Below the pieces are notes generated by a model that had not been told where the DNA came from, did no database searches, and saw nothing but the letters and a program-made list of their open reading frames with translations. Below are positions 22,691 through 34,931 of a stretch of 64,000 nt of DNA, one piece after another. The translations under genes were made by a program, and so were the position numbers. Positions within the stretch are counted from its first letter, which is position 1, and the number at the start of each line of letters is the position of its first letter. Source of the stretch: Pegea sp. RAD2-039. Taxonomy: Eukaryota; Chordata; Thaliacea; Salpida; Salpidae. The stretch is taken from positions 992,001 to 1,056,000 of the forward strand of contig JAQGEQ010000071.1 of the NCBI GenBank assembly GCA_034620365.1, given 5' to 3'.

Positions 22691-23924
22691 GTCTGTTTTA
22701 TACTGTTTAAAAGGTAAAGTATTACATGATGACAAAATATAACTTCGTTTTGTGTCTACTCTTTTAAATGAAATGTATATAATCTACGTATGCACATATA
22801 ATATGATTATACGTTTACATATGATAAATGTATAACTTGAATTATAGCTAAATAGAGAAATGTTGCCTATCCGTGTGGCGAAGCGGTTACCACCAAGAGA
22901 TTGGTTCCGGGGTTCGATCCCTGGTGGACACATATTAGTGACAAGGAAAAGTTTATATAAAAAAACCCAGGTAAGGGCCCCATAATTGTGTTAGAATGAC
23001 AACACCTATAGGAGACGCAAAAATCCGAATTTAAAACCCGAGTTGGAGCCCCGTAGACAGTTTGTCACTGTACTCAGTGTCGTTCTGGCAGCTTTTGCGA
23101 CTCCAGCTGGGCGCAACTGCATCAGTCTGTCTGTTCCTCTACATGAGCTGGCTAGCGTGAAGAGTGGAATTCTGTTACATGGGCAACAACTGAATATCCA
23201 TAACTTCTGCCCTGGTACATATATCTACGCGTAAATATATGCCGTTCGCGACCGAAGCGGACAAAAAATAGAAATACAACTTTGAATTGTATACTTAATA
23301 AACTAGAATTATTATTTTTTCTGACTTTCAAAATTAAATAAAAACTAAATTACTGTCATACAGTTGAATATATCAACATTTTTCAAGTTATTACTTAGTA
23401 ATTTTATAACTAATATTCAAAGATTTATTTATATAACAAGAATAGCTTGTTAGATATAGCACCAAAAAGTTATATACATAAAACAAACTTCAGACTTCTT
23501 ATCAAAGTTTATATTGCTACTTTTCTTATAAAGACTTTAATCATATCATCATAAGTTTTTAAGTAAATCGTCATTAAATAAAATGAAAAAGGTACAAATT
23601 AAAACATTTTACTTTTTATCTTTCAACTGAAAATGCAAATAGGTAACGGCTTTCTGTAGTACCTTAGCTTTTGATTAACAATACAACTTTTATGACTGTA
23701 TAGCTTTAGTTTTGGGTGTTGTTCAGCGTCATTAAAGAGATAATACAAGTAAGTTAACCCTTCGTTTGAATTCTATACAAGTTCATATATTCAATTCACG
23801 CTCAAACAGTTTTTTAAGGTTTAAATCATAAAAATAGTATAATTAATAAAAAATTTTCCTATTTGATTATCGTGAAATTTTAAAAGTAAGAATCTTTAGC
23901 TAGGCATTACGTCTACTGATTCAG
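22691..23924. other. insertion between peptide gene A and its ancestral 5' flank
   Basis: 23690-23900 matches 24917-25140, which is the 5' flank of peptide gene B. Between peptide gene A and this flank lie about 1 kb absent from copy B, including the SINE. So copy A appears to have been separated from the flank it was duplicated with. Confidence 0.6.
22865..23290 (+). mobile_element. tRNA-derived SINE
   Basis: The head contains an A-box (TGGCGAAGCGG, 22876-22886) and a B-box (GGTTCGATCC, 22911-22920) too close together for a functional tRNA, followed by a GC-richer body of about 350 bp and an A-rich end (GGACAAAAAATAG). The flanks AAATAGAGAAAT (about 22850) and AAATAGAAATA (about 23268) may be an imperfect target duplication. 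Its composition is unlike its surroundings. The open frame 23043-23234 inside it is a shadow. Confidence 0.7.
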
Positions 23925-24915
23925 TCTACAAAGTTCAATCAAATTTAAAAAACCTAAAAATAGTTATTAAATTTTCAGTAAATTGTTTTTTCACTATTCA
24001 CCCTTAATTGCAAAAATTGATTTTTTTAAACCCTCTTTTTGTTGTGAACAGAAACAAGAATATTTTAATTAGATGAATAATTGTTATTTTTTGTACTATG
24101 ATTCGTTTAAAAACTTTTTCGTATTTCTAAAAACCTAAATTTTAAAAGTATCAAACCTATATTACAACCATCAAGTTAAAAAAGTTGAAAGTTTTTAACT
24201 AATTTCGTTTCTATCACATATATAAGACAATTTTTTGAGAAGGAATAAAAAAGGTTTTCAAATTGATATATAAAATTTTACTTAAAGTTCTAAAATAACT
24301 TGAAAGATTCATTTAAAGTTACATACTTGCTTGATTTATTTATTCAAGATTATAGAAAAACTCGAGAAAAAAATCAGATAGAAGTTTTTACAAAATTAAT
24401 TTACAGAATTTAACTAAAAATAGTTTCTATGCATAGGAGTAACTATAAATCATTTGAAATGTGTGATGCTAAGAAAACACAAAGTGATAAACATGCAAGC
24501 ATAAGTAAAAATATACAATTTAAAATCAAAGCTTTTATTCTTCACCATTTCAGCCATAACAATATATTTGATCGCGATATATTTATATTTTCATTACAAG
24601 TCATCTCTAAATTTAGGATGATGGAAATCTAGTTTTACATGTTCATTAGAATTTTCATCTATAGTTTTCTTAATCTGATCATAACAGTTACACGAGTCTC
24701 GGTCGTTACAATGAACCAAAACTTTGTGTTCTTTTACTCCTAGAGAAATTTATAGCAACAAGTTATCAGAAACTAGTTTTTTTGTGCAACTAAAAAAATT
24801 TAATAAATTTTTTAGTAATGAAAATTAAAGTTGAAATAACTTACTCTGATCTCCAGCATCGATAAGAGCAAGATATAATATAAGGGTATAAAGAATTTTC
24901 ATAACTTTCAACTTA
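23925..24915. repeat. direct-repeat copy B of the tandem duplication (contains peptide gene B)
   Basis: Pairs with 21658-22690. It begins CTACAAAGTTCAATCAAA like copy A and runs through the whole peptide gene. The homologous 5' flank continues to about 25140 and matches 23690-23900. Confidence 0.9.
24594..24902 (-). CDS. small secreted peptide gene, copy B
   Basis: Minus-strand exons 24845-24902 (ATG at 24900-24902) and 24594-24739 (TAA at 24594-24596), intron 105 bp (GTAAGT...CTCTAG). The product is 66 residues: a shorter signal peptide (MKILYTLILYLALIDAGDQ) and a mature part RVKEHKVLVHCNDRDSCNCY... ending in the same KLDFHHPKFRDDL tail as copy A. It has three cysteines where copy A has two. 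A TATATAA-like element lies near 24921 on the minus strand, about 20 bp above the ATG. In exon 2 the two copies differ at about 11 of 146 positions, of which I count two as silent. No known family recognised. Confidence 0.75.
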
Positions 24916-25489
24916 TAGATTATATAGCTGAAGTATGGGGTGTTGTTCAGCGTCATTAAAGAGATAGTTCAAGTAGAATTTAATTGAATTTATTTGAATG
25001 AATTTACATTTAATTGAATTCTCTATAAGTTCATATATTTATTTCACGCTTAAACAGTTTTTTAAGGTTTAAATTATAAAAATGGCATCAATAATAAAGT
25101 AGCTTCTATTTGATTATACTGAAGCTTTAAAGATTTGAAACTTTAGGCATTCATTACTTTTTGTCAAGTTGCTTTTAGACCATAAAATTAATAAAGCGCG
25201 GTAATGAGCCGAAATTCTTGAAGGAACATTATATGCCAAAGGTTAGAGGTTGACTGAAAAGAGCTCTGATGAGTAATGAAAATAATTCTCTTATAGAATT
25301 CATTGTGGTATAAGTTGCGCGTAACACACGTAGTAATTAAGACAGAACAACTTAATTTCTTTACTGTACTAAAGCACCTGTTTACACATGTTTGTAAGGC
25401 CTGCTCTAGATGATATTTACCTATTCGGTAGGATAATCTTTTGTTATACTATACAAATATATTACTCTTTTTTCCAAATAATTTGATGG
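24916..25489. other. 5' flank of peptide gene B and intergenic DNA
   Basis: 24917-25140 is homologous to 23690-23900 (shared GGTGTTGTTCAGCGTCATTA). It is probably the ancestral promoter-proximal region of the duplicated gene. 25140-25489 holds nothing recognisable. Confidence 0.5.
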
Positions 25490-26760
25490 TGAAAAACAAG
25501 GCGACACATTCTTAGCTTTACTTTCGACAAACGCCGCAATAAAGCGCTTGCCAGTCCCACCTGTGGTACTTTGAAGATACAACTCTTAATGATCGGATCA
25601 ACCGACAAACCTCATCGTTGCTTTTCTAACTACTCCACTAATCGAAGTTACAGCTTCTGATCTTCGGTTAATCAAGACCTGCAGTTTTTTTTAGATGACG
25701 ACCTAAGATAAAACCTAAGATTCTGATCCGTACAGAAACGAGGTGAGAAGGAAAGCTCTTGTAGGTTGATTTATTATTTTTTTGTATTCTAGAATCGACC
25801 AGTTTGTCGCTCTATTTGCTGATATTTGCTCTATTACTGATCTGCTGTCTACTTCCCTATCAATGTAAGCATCAAAAGATAAAATGCTGCCCAGGTACTT
25901 GAAAGGCTGCACAAGCCCGACTCTTTCTTTCTCATGGCGATATGAGGAAGATGATATTTGGAGATGATATTGGAAGAGGGATTTAATCTTTTTTATTCTT
26001 TGTAGCGCCAATTCAGTGTCTGCCACTAAAGTAACCTCGTCGGCGAAAATAAGTGCACGAACCGTGTAGTGAAAAGTTTTAATTTTAAACCTTAGATGTC
26101 TCAGGTGAGGAGGGGAGGCCATCAAAACGTTACCTAACATAGAATGCGTCCCCCTGGTTAAGGTTTGAGGCTCTATGATTTAGCATTATGGTGAAGAACA
26201 TCGAAAAATTGAACAAGGTTTTCGCTTTTAAAGAATATATGTAGCGTGAAGGACTTCTTTTTCAGTGGTTAGTTAAGTATTGACAGAACAGTTCAATGAG
26301 CAGACCATTTCTTTGGTAGAAGTGTTATTCTGCTTTTTGATTGTTTCCTTCAAACCAATACCCAATATAGAAAAAGAATCGTTGCTTTCAACAATTTTAC
26401 GACCTTATAATTCATCGACTGTATATTTCATTCCTTTCCAGATAAGTGTGAATAAATCAGTTGGTGTCCTGAAATTTCGCTAACAGATTCATTTATAACT
26501 TGACTCTGACCGTGTCAGTATGCAAAGTGTCAACTTAAAACGCTTTTAAATACTCTTTTTACTCCTTCTTTTTAAACTTTGTGTTGATCTGGAGCTTTTG
26601 CTTATTATAGACCAGGTGTTTGCCGGTAAGACATGTACTTGGCATCAATTGCTTCAGTATAAAGTCGCTGACATCTCTCTTGTGAACCAGAATGTAACTA
26701 TGTAACTTCTCAGCTTTTCTTCTGTGGGATCTTTTGCTAGAAAACAAGTAAATTTAAAAT
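25490..26760 (-). mobile_element. LINE fragment with endonuclease and RT remnants
   Basis: On the minus strand, 26559-26747 reads like the C-terminal endonuclease part of invertebrate non-LTR elements (YILVHKRDVSDFILKQLMPS...LVYNKQKLQI, matching the DYVLVRRRDxxDVL...HRLVISK pattern). 25715-26140 is an uninterrupted RT piece: RALIFADEVTLVADTELALQ (the FADD-type box, here FADE), FKYLGSILSFDAYIDREVDS, and FLYGSES. Degenerate C-terminal sequence continues to about 25490. The region between endonuclease and RT is shortened. Same broad family as the 3.67- and 13.14-kb fragments. Confidence 0.8.
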
Positions 26761-28269
26761 CTCAATAAAGTGGAAAAATAACAATGATTGTTTTAAGTAC
26801 TCTGTTTGTATTATTTTACTTTAAAAGTAAAAACTATTATTGTTCACACGCGATTTTAAGATTGATCAAACACTATCTTTTTGATAATTGAAAATTTGGA
26901 ATATTTTAATAAATACGAATGTAGTTTGTATTATGTTTTATAATGAAAATTACGAATTTCAGATGGCTTTTTAAAAACATTCTCAGGAAAATGATATTGT
27001 TGATTAATTAAAAAAGCTGTTATCACATAAAACTAAATTTCATATTGTTTCGTCATGTTTAAGATAACTTTTTGATCAAGTGCTTAATTAGAAAAAAAAC
27101 TTGAGATTATTTGTTTGATAAAAACTCATGATTTTTTTCATCCACTTTTAAGTTGTACTCATATATCTATTTTTAATGCTTTGAGTTAAATGTTTGCAGC
27201 TGCAATAAGATAAGAAAACCCTAAATCTAACTATTTTATCAAATTAAAAATGAAATTGAACTATTTTAACATTAATAAAATGATTTAACATTTCAAACCT
27301 TATTATTCGATTAACAAAAAAAAGTAATTTTCAAAATTAAATATTGAATTTCATTTTAATATCAAGTCGTTTTAAGTCTTTAATAACAAACTAACTCAAA
27401 CCAAAAAATGTACCTATAGTGAAAGTAAAACCTCAATAAGGTTAGTGGAAAATCCCAAATAAAAACATGCTACTAAATGGTTACGTCAGTACTGGTCTTT
27501 AATTTTCTCAATTCTCATGAAAAACTTTGAATAGTAGTGGGTTGACTTCAAGTTTAATATTTTTTTTATTTTCTCTTTAAAATTTTAAAAATTATTTTCC
27601 TTATATTTAAACACATTTAAAAATAAATTTAGTAGCAATTGTATAGTTTTGTTTTCATAACAATATTAAAATTTTAACTAATTTCATTTATTAGGATATA
27701 ATTTTTGATCAGTACATTATCATACATTAATTGTAAGCATAATCTTAATTTCATAAGCAGTTTTTTGATAGTAATATGTAGAATTAATTTTCATATTACT
27801 AATATTTATTATACATATTTTTTTGAATATATAAATAGTTGTATTAAAAAAATAGTGTCCAAGACTAGCAAGCATAACCTTATATCATTTCTTTAAAAGT
27901 GGTAAAATTAAAGTTATAATTAAAAATCAATATTTATTATAAACTCCTTATTTATTTCTAAATGAGCCATTAAAATTTTTAGTATAACTTTAACAAAATT
28001 ATTAACATTTAATTTCTAGATTCTTTTGATCTATTTTTCTGTTCTTTCAAAATGTTACTCCTTTTTTTAGTATTTTGTTTTTATTATAAAACCTTACATC
28101 ATAAATAAATAAAATTGTTTATACTTAATGATTTGCAGTTCTTTATCTTAAAAAAACAAAACAACTTTGTTTTTAATTTAAATTGATTGTTATTATTTTA
28201 ATTTATCAAATACTTCAGATATATTTATAAAGAATTTCAATTGTAACAATTTTTAGAACCAAGGTAATT
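26761..28269. other. AT-rich intergenic DNA upstream of nuclear receptor
   Basis: Very A+T-rich. No gene, RNA or repeat recognised. Confidence 0.6.
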
Positions 28270-31200
28270 ATGCAGGCTAATACATCTTCAGGTTCTCCAA
28301 ATGATCATAAATTAACCAATGTACCAAGTGAGAAGTTTGTTAATTTATTATTTTAACCAAAAGTTTAATTTTCATAAAAAAGAAATGAAAAATAAAATCA
28401 TTTTGCTAACACTAATTTGATTTACAATTAATTTACTTTTATCTGAAAAATGTTTTACTTAATTAACGGAAATTAGTTTTATTGGTCAAAGTAAGGTATA
28501 GACTATAAATAGAAAAACCATTGAACTTAAATAACTTTTTTCATTGGTTTTATATACAACTTTTTTCTATGAAATTTAGATTCAGTTATTTCAATGCCTT
28601 TGAATCTATCAATCCCAAATCTATCATCACTTCAGCAACTGAATGTGTGCTCAATAAATAGTGGTTAGTATAAAATAGAATTGACATCAAAATAATTATA
28701 TTTTAGTTGTAACAATTAATATTTCATTCATTTTATATTAATTTTCATCGACTATATAGTTCTTGGATATATTGTATATTTCTAATAATATTCTTTTATT
28801 TTTAGTAATTAATATTTTTGATTTTTAACATTTTCAAAACCCCTCTATTTTCTAACCTTTTTATGTTTAACTGGCTTAATAAATACCTTTTAAACATTTT
28901 TATAACTTTTAACAAATAATTTATATAAAAAATGTTCTTTATCAATTAATATAAAACTTTTATTTACTTTTTAATCTATTTTTTTGTTTTTATTTCTTAA
29001 ATCTTTTTTTCTGAAAAGGTTTTATATCATTCAAACAATAATAATAAATCAAATTTCCTAAATTTATGTTTTGATTTCATACTTAAATTTCTCAATATTA
29101 TCCTTATTTTGTTCAAATATTAGTTTGTTTATTCCCACTAAAACTTTTACAAACATTAACCGAAAGTCTTATTTGAATATTACAGAAATAATAGAATTTA
29201 TTTTATATATTGCTTACAACTATCCTGTAACTTAAAAAATTTCAAATTATTTCTAATCTGTTTCATATCTTAAGTGATTTTTAAACAATTTATTTATTTA
29301 TTTATCTTATGGTTAGACTTTTCAATGAAAATTACTCTATTTTTATCTACAAAATTAGTATTTATCTAGTCTGATTATCTAATGTAAATTTGGTATTTTC
29401 ATAGAGACTGGAAATTCTACGAATACTATAAATATACAACCAAATTCATCAAACAGTTTATTCTTTATCAATCTGCCTGGCTCCTCAAATGGCGCTTTTC
29501 CACAAATTTGTAAATATCATTTCTTATTTCATTTTTATTTGTCTTTTGCAAAGTTTTTACCTTTAGAATAATATTTACATTTTTCAAGATGTTTTCTTTA
29601 TAAATTGTATTGTTTATGCATTAGTGTCATTACTGTTATTCATCACGGTTCTGAATTTCTTCTTAGTAATTTTGACGTTTGAGTTATAACAGAACTTTTT
29701 TGCTTTTAATATTTCAAATTTTATCAACGAAAAGATACCAATAAAATCATTTTATTGCCTTATACTCTTACTTCTTTTTTGTAATTGGTAGCAATTATTT
29801 GGTTAACTTGTATTTGTATTGAACATTTGACAATTGAAAACTTTTTTTTACCTAACTGTATTCTTTGAAACGATTTTAACTTTTTAAGTTTAATAGGGTT
29901 TTGTATTGCTGTAGTTGATGCAGTATTCAGTATTTGTGAAATGTAAAATTTGGTTATTGACTTTATAATATTTGTTTTTCAAACTTTATTTTTCATTTTT
30001 TATCTTTTAATATCTACAGAAATTTTTCCAATCTTTTCAGGCTCAAATATTTGAATTCTAATTTCTCTAGAAGCTCTACAAATTAAATTTTATAATATTT
30101 TAATTTTCTTCTATAGTTTCTCGTACAGCTTCCCAAGCAACAAATCAATTACCACGACAGATAACCCCATCTACTGATTCTCATAAACCTGTTTCTTCAT
30201 CTCATTCTCCACAAATTCAAGTAAGTTATGACTTCTAGAATTTGTTCAAAAATAAATTCTCTTTTTTACTTCTTATAAAAACTAAAGATGAAGATTTATA
30301 TGATTTGAAAAACATTTGTTTCAATGTACCACAATTCAGACTGTTTCTTTGTTCAAAATACTTTTTTTTCCATTGTTGTTTTATATTAATAGTTTTGTGG
30401 ATTGTGCAAACCAGTTATTAAGAATAGTTTGTAAACGCAGCTTAATTTAGACACATTAAAAAAGTTCAACTCCATAATTTCTTGATGTGAAATCAAACCA
30501 ACAAAACAACTTTGAAATAGTTTGTGTTAACGTTTTTTCTCAAAATATTGTTTTAAAAAGATGATAGATAACCTAATGAAAGTTGCTTAAAACTTAAATA
30601 TGAAGTATTCAAAGTTCTAATATTAATTTCTATCAATTATATTTTAGACAACGTCAACCACCAACACTGCAACAGCATATATGCTTGTACCTGTACCAAT
30701 ACAGCAGATACAGACTATTCCAAATATTCCAACTACAACTCAGGTGAAGGTTGTTTACAATAAGATCTTAATCGATGATAGAAATAAGATTTGTTGATGG
30801 AGTTTTATATTTGAATCTCATAAAATATTCTAAACGAAAAAGTTTCTTGAAATATTTTTATTTTAAAATTTTGCAAATGTGTTTATTTGAAGAAATATTT
30901 GGTGAGTAATTTATATGATTTTTCTTGAGATAGTTAAATCTGTTTTAAACAATCTCATATTTACTTCCTTATTCAAAACGTTTTTCAAATTTCAGCATGT
31001 AGCCACCAGCAATTTTGCAACCACCACACAAGCAGCCATTTGTAATTCGTCAGTTTTATCTCCTATATCAGCTCAAAAACTTCTCAATCTACAAAACAAC
31101 AGTCTCATACTTGTACCTCCAAATTCAATGCTTCCAGAAGCAACCCAAAATGTTCCCACATCATCAAATTCTAACACAAATCCTATAAATGATCCTCAAA

Positions 31201-34200
31201 TAACTTCAACAAACCATTTTCCTCAAATATTGGAGTCTACAAGCCAGTCTGAGGATGAGGGAAAATATCTAAGCACAATCTCTGTTAACCAATCAGCTAC
31301 TTGTATGGCTCAAGCAGTGACGTCATCATATCGTTCAACTATCACGTGTTCTCAACCAACCGATTGTATATCTCAATCGATGACGTCAACTATGAACCAT
31401 GAAATGACATATGAAGAAAGTTTGTTAAAAGATGACGACGGAATCTATTATTCTCCATCAACAAAGGAGCCTCAGAAACAAGACTCTCTCCCGAAATCCT
31501 CTTTTTTGTTTGGCAACACAATCCAGACTGAAGGAAGTTGTGAAAGCTCTGTGAAGTTGACTTCATTAACAACTTGGAACGAAAATCAGATGGATTTTGA
31601 TGAGTGAGATTATTTGCACATTTTTGTTGCTTTTTATTTGTAGCTGTACAAAGATTGTTTTTGAAAATTGTTGTCATCAGATCGAATGCAAATATTGTTC
31701 AAACGACAACTAGCAAATCAAATATTCAAACTTCAAAATTGAAAACTAAAAGTAAGTTTCCTGTTTGTCTTTAATTGATCAGATGTCTTCAATCAAACCA
31801 TTGATACTTAATTGTGATTCACTTCGAACTCTTACTTGATATAAACGATTACTACAACAAATTTCTGATCAGTTTTATATCCTGTTAATAATTAATGAGC
31901 TCATCTACATCAATACCTTGTTTACTTTTTTCAATTTTTTCACTTGCAAATCATGAATACTTTTCTAGTTCTTTAAAAGTTTTAACAATTCACAAAAGCT
32001 TTCTGAAAAAGTACTCTTTCAATTTCTAAAATTAGAGAAATATTTTGTTGAAATAAACATTCAGAAAAGTTCAATTCTCTCCTTGAGTACAACTTTCAAT
32101 GTTTTTGTTGAAGCTTTAACTTTATTTCACTTTTCTTTCTCTTGTTATTTCCAACTTGTTGCTGAAAGGCTGTTTCATTTCATAAACTTTTATTCATACA
32201 GCTTACTGATTTCAATTTTTAATCATTTTTTTAGTAAACTTTCCTTCAATTGTTTCTAAATTTGTTTTAAATATTTCTAGATGTTCAAACATCACAGAAA
32301 GCTCCAGTTCAAAAAGAAAAACGTAAAAAGGGGCCTGCTCCTAAACTAGATGGAGACGAATTGTGCCAAGTGTGTGGTGACAAAGCTTCTGGTTACCACT
32401 ATGGGATTCTAAGTTGTGAAGGATGTAAAGGTTATTGAAAGAAAAAAATCCTTTTTATAATCACTCACAACAGTTGTTCAGGATTTTTTAGAAGAGCAGT
32501 CATAAAAAAATCCACAACTAAATGTAAGAATGATGGAAATTGTGAAATGAATCCGCATATGAGACGAAAATGTCCTAAATGTCGATTGGATAAATGTATC
32601 AAACTCGGAATGAATGATCAAAGTTTGTAAATTTTCCACTTGCTTCTATTTAACAACTACTAAACACACCCCTATTACACCTTTCAAGTAAAAATAAGCT
32701 GCTAATCTCATTAATAGAGGCTTCAAAGTCAAATTAACAGCTGATCACCATATTAGGTTGATATCTAAAGAGATGTCTCACTGGAATATAAAATTCCAAT
32801 TGATACATTTAAATGAACTAAAGATGACCTCATTCAGATAAATAAATATTCAAATTTTTCGATTAAACTTTTCTGACAGCAAAAGTTTTAACTTTTTTAT
32901 CTTTAGTAATCAAATCATTACCACTTCAAGTTAATTACAATCAAGTTTGTTTGCTCAAACCAAACGTGTTGTTGTTTTAAATCTCTCTTTAATTTCAACT
33001 TTCAATCTATCTCACTATATTTTTGCACTGCTTAAAATAACTTTCATTTATTTTTAGAAGTTTTATCTGAATATGATGGAAGATCAAAACGACAAAAAAA
33101 AGACAAATCAGATTTTGTAGGTTCATCCAATCATTTTGCTCCTAATCTTTCATTTACTGGAGAACCAATTCCCAGTTTAACGTCTCATCAGCGAAATTTA
33201 GTTGAGATGTTACAAGCAAATGAACAACGCTTTCAATGGCCCACTCAAGAAGATGTAGATAAAGTTACAGTAAGATACTCACGAACTTTTTTCTTTTTTT
33301 ATCAAGCTAAATGTGTAATTACTGAGATACTTCGATAATATTTCATTTAGATATTTAAACATGTGTGTGATTGGTTGATATTAGTCTGAACAAAGTTCAA
33401 TTTTGTAGCCTTGGGTAGATGGTAATGACTCACACCGAAGCAAGGCTTCTCGATTTGCTCATTTCACGGAACTTGCAATCCTCATTGTTCAACTTGTTGT
33501 GGAGTTTACAAAGCATCTTCCCGGCTTCCTTAGCGTGTCACAAGAAGATCAGGTGATACCAACGACAAGAACTTCACTTTTATTTTATCAACTTTACAGA
33601 AGTAAATCGATTTTCAAATAGTTGAAGACATCAAAACATGTTTAGCTGTAAACAGATTATCAATGATTTTTTGATTCGTTCAGATTTAAAGTTTTAATTT
33701 TCTTTTAGCGATTGAAAAGGCAAACTGATGAATCGATCAATTTTTATTTACTTCAATCTTTATACTTAATTAGTCAAACTTCAAAATAATCTTAAGCTAA
33801 TTAAAAGTTCAATTTTTGTAGATTATTCTATTGAAAGCTTGTACCATTGAGGTTATGTTATTAAGAGCTGCTAAACAATATGATAAGAAATCAAAAGCCA
33901 TCAACTTCCTTAATGGAAAGTTTTATGACAAAAACAGTTTCTATCGAGCAGGTTTTTATTGTTGTTCATATTTTCTATAAAACTGTAAATAAAATTACAC
34001 CTTGTGTGCCCTTTATTTACAAATTGTTAAATCTTACACTGATGTTTTGCTAACTCATCTAGTTTTGCTCCAACAGTTGTCACCACAAGTATTTTAATTT
34101 CCGATATTTGAGGTTTTGAACCTAAGAGATTTGAAACAATTGTGGTTTTTACAGGAATGCAAGTAGAGTTTGTTGACCCTATATTCGATTTTTGCAATAG

Positions 34201-34931
34201 TATGGCAAAATTAGATTTAGATGAAGCAGAATTTGCGTTACTTGTTGCTATCAACACATTCTCTGCTGGTAACCTCAAACTAGTTTCTTTTATTTAAAAC
34301 TTTTTTACAGGTCTTATTAATTTCAGATCGTCAAAACATCAAAGATATAAATAGTATCCAACATATTCAAGACTCCTATGTCGAGTTATTGAATGTATAT
34401 GTAAAGATTCACAGACCTCAGGTTAGTCCATGTTTCATTTTCACAAATTGTTCACGAATTTGTTCGCAACTATCATCTACTTCATTTTTCTAAAATGAGC
34501 TTTGTGTGAGTGTCTGATAGATTCATAAAATTTAATTTTTAAAACAGTGACCCCGATTAAATCCTATCAAGTTGATTTAGCCCCTTTATTTCTAAAAACT
34601 CCTCGACCAACCATACCAAGCCAAGAAAAAATTATCTCGCAGAAAAACCTCGCGCTGTAGTCGAAATTGCCACAAACTCATCTTGCAACAGATGCACCAA
34701 AGCACTTGTTGAAATAGAATCGCAAATACCTCTCAAAAATACTTTTTAATCTATTTTTTACACATTTATTTCACCTACTTTGTTTCACAGGACAAATTGG
34801 CTTTTCCTCGTATTTTAATGAAGCTTGTGGAACTTAGAACTTTGAATAATTATCATAGTGAACAGATATTTGCTCTGAAAGTTCAAGATAAGCAACTACC
34901 ACCCTTGCTGGCTGAAATATGGGATATGTGA
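28270..34931 (+). CDS. NR1H: liver X receptor (NR1H) type nuclear receptor
   Basis: 15 exons from ATG 28270 to TGA 34929-34931; the lengths sum to 751 codons. Exons: 28270-28327, 28580-28663, 29405-29509, 30117-30220, 30648-30743, 30996-31603, 31681-31751, 32281-32430, 32482-32622, 33058-33269, 33409-33552, 33822-33951, 34155-34268, 34327-34421, 34791-34931. The two-zinc-finger DNA-binding domain starts [20 protein letters not shown], with P-box CEGCKG, and ends [14 protein letters not shown]. The ligand-binding domain (about 33409 onward) has [27 protein letters not shown], and the AF-2 helix [10 protein letters not shown], closest to LXR among NR1H receptors. LXRs are oxysterol-sensing nuclear factors that pair with RXR. 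The N-terminal half (about 370 residues, rich in Ser, Thr, Asn, Gln) is far longer than in vertebrate LXRs. FXR is the main alternative. AATAAA at 34973-34978. Confidence 0.92.

Noticed and set aside
22871-22935. tRNA gene suggested by A and B boxes
   Set aside because: Spacing between boxes is too short for an anticodon arm, and there is no proper acceptor pairing. It is the head of a SINE.
26280-26483. Plus-strand frame of 67 codons
   Set aside because: It lies inside the minus-strand LINE fragment, between the endonuclease and RT remnants.
34027-34278. Minus-strand frame of 83 codons
   Set aside because: It is a shadow of an LXR ligand-binding-domain exon on the other strand.
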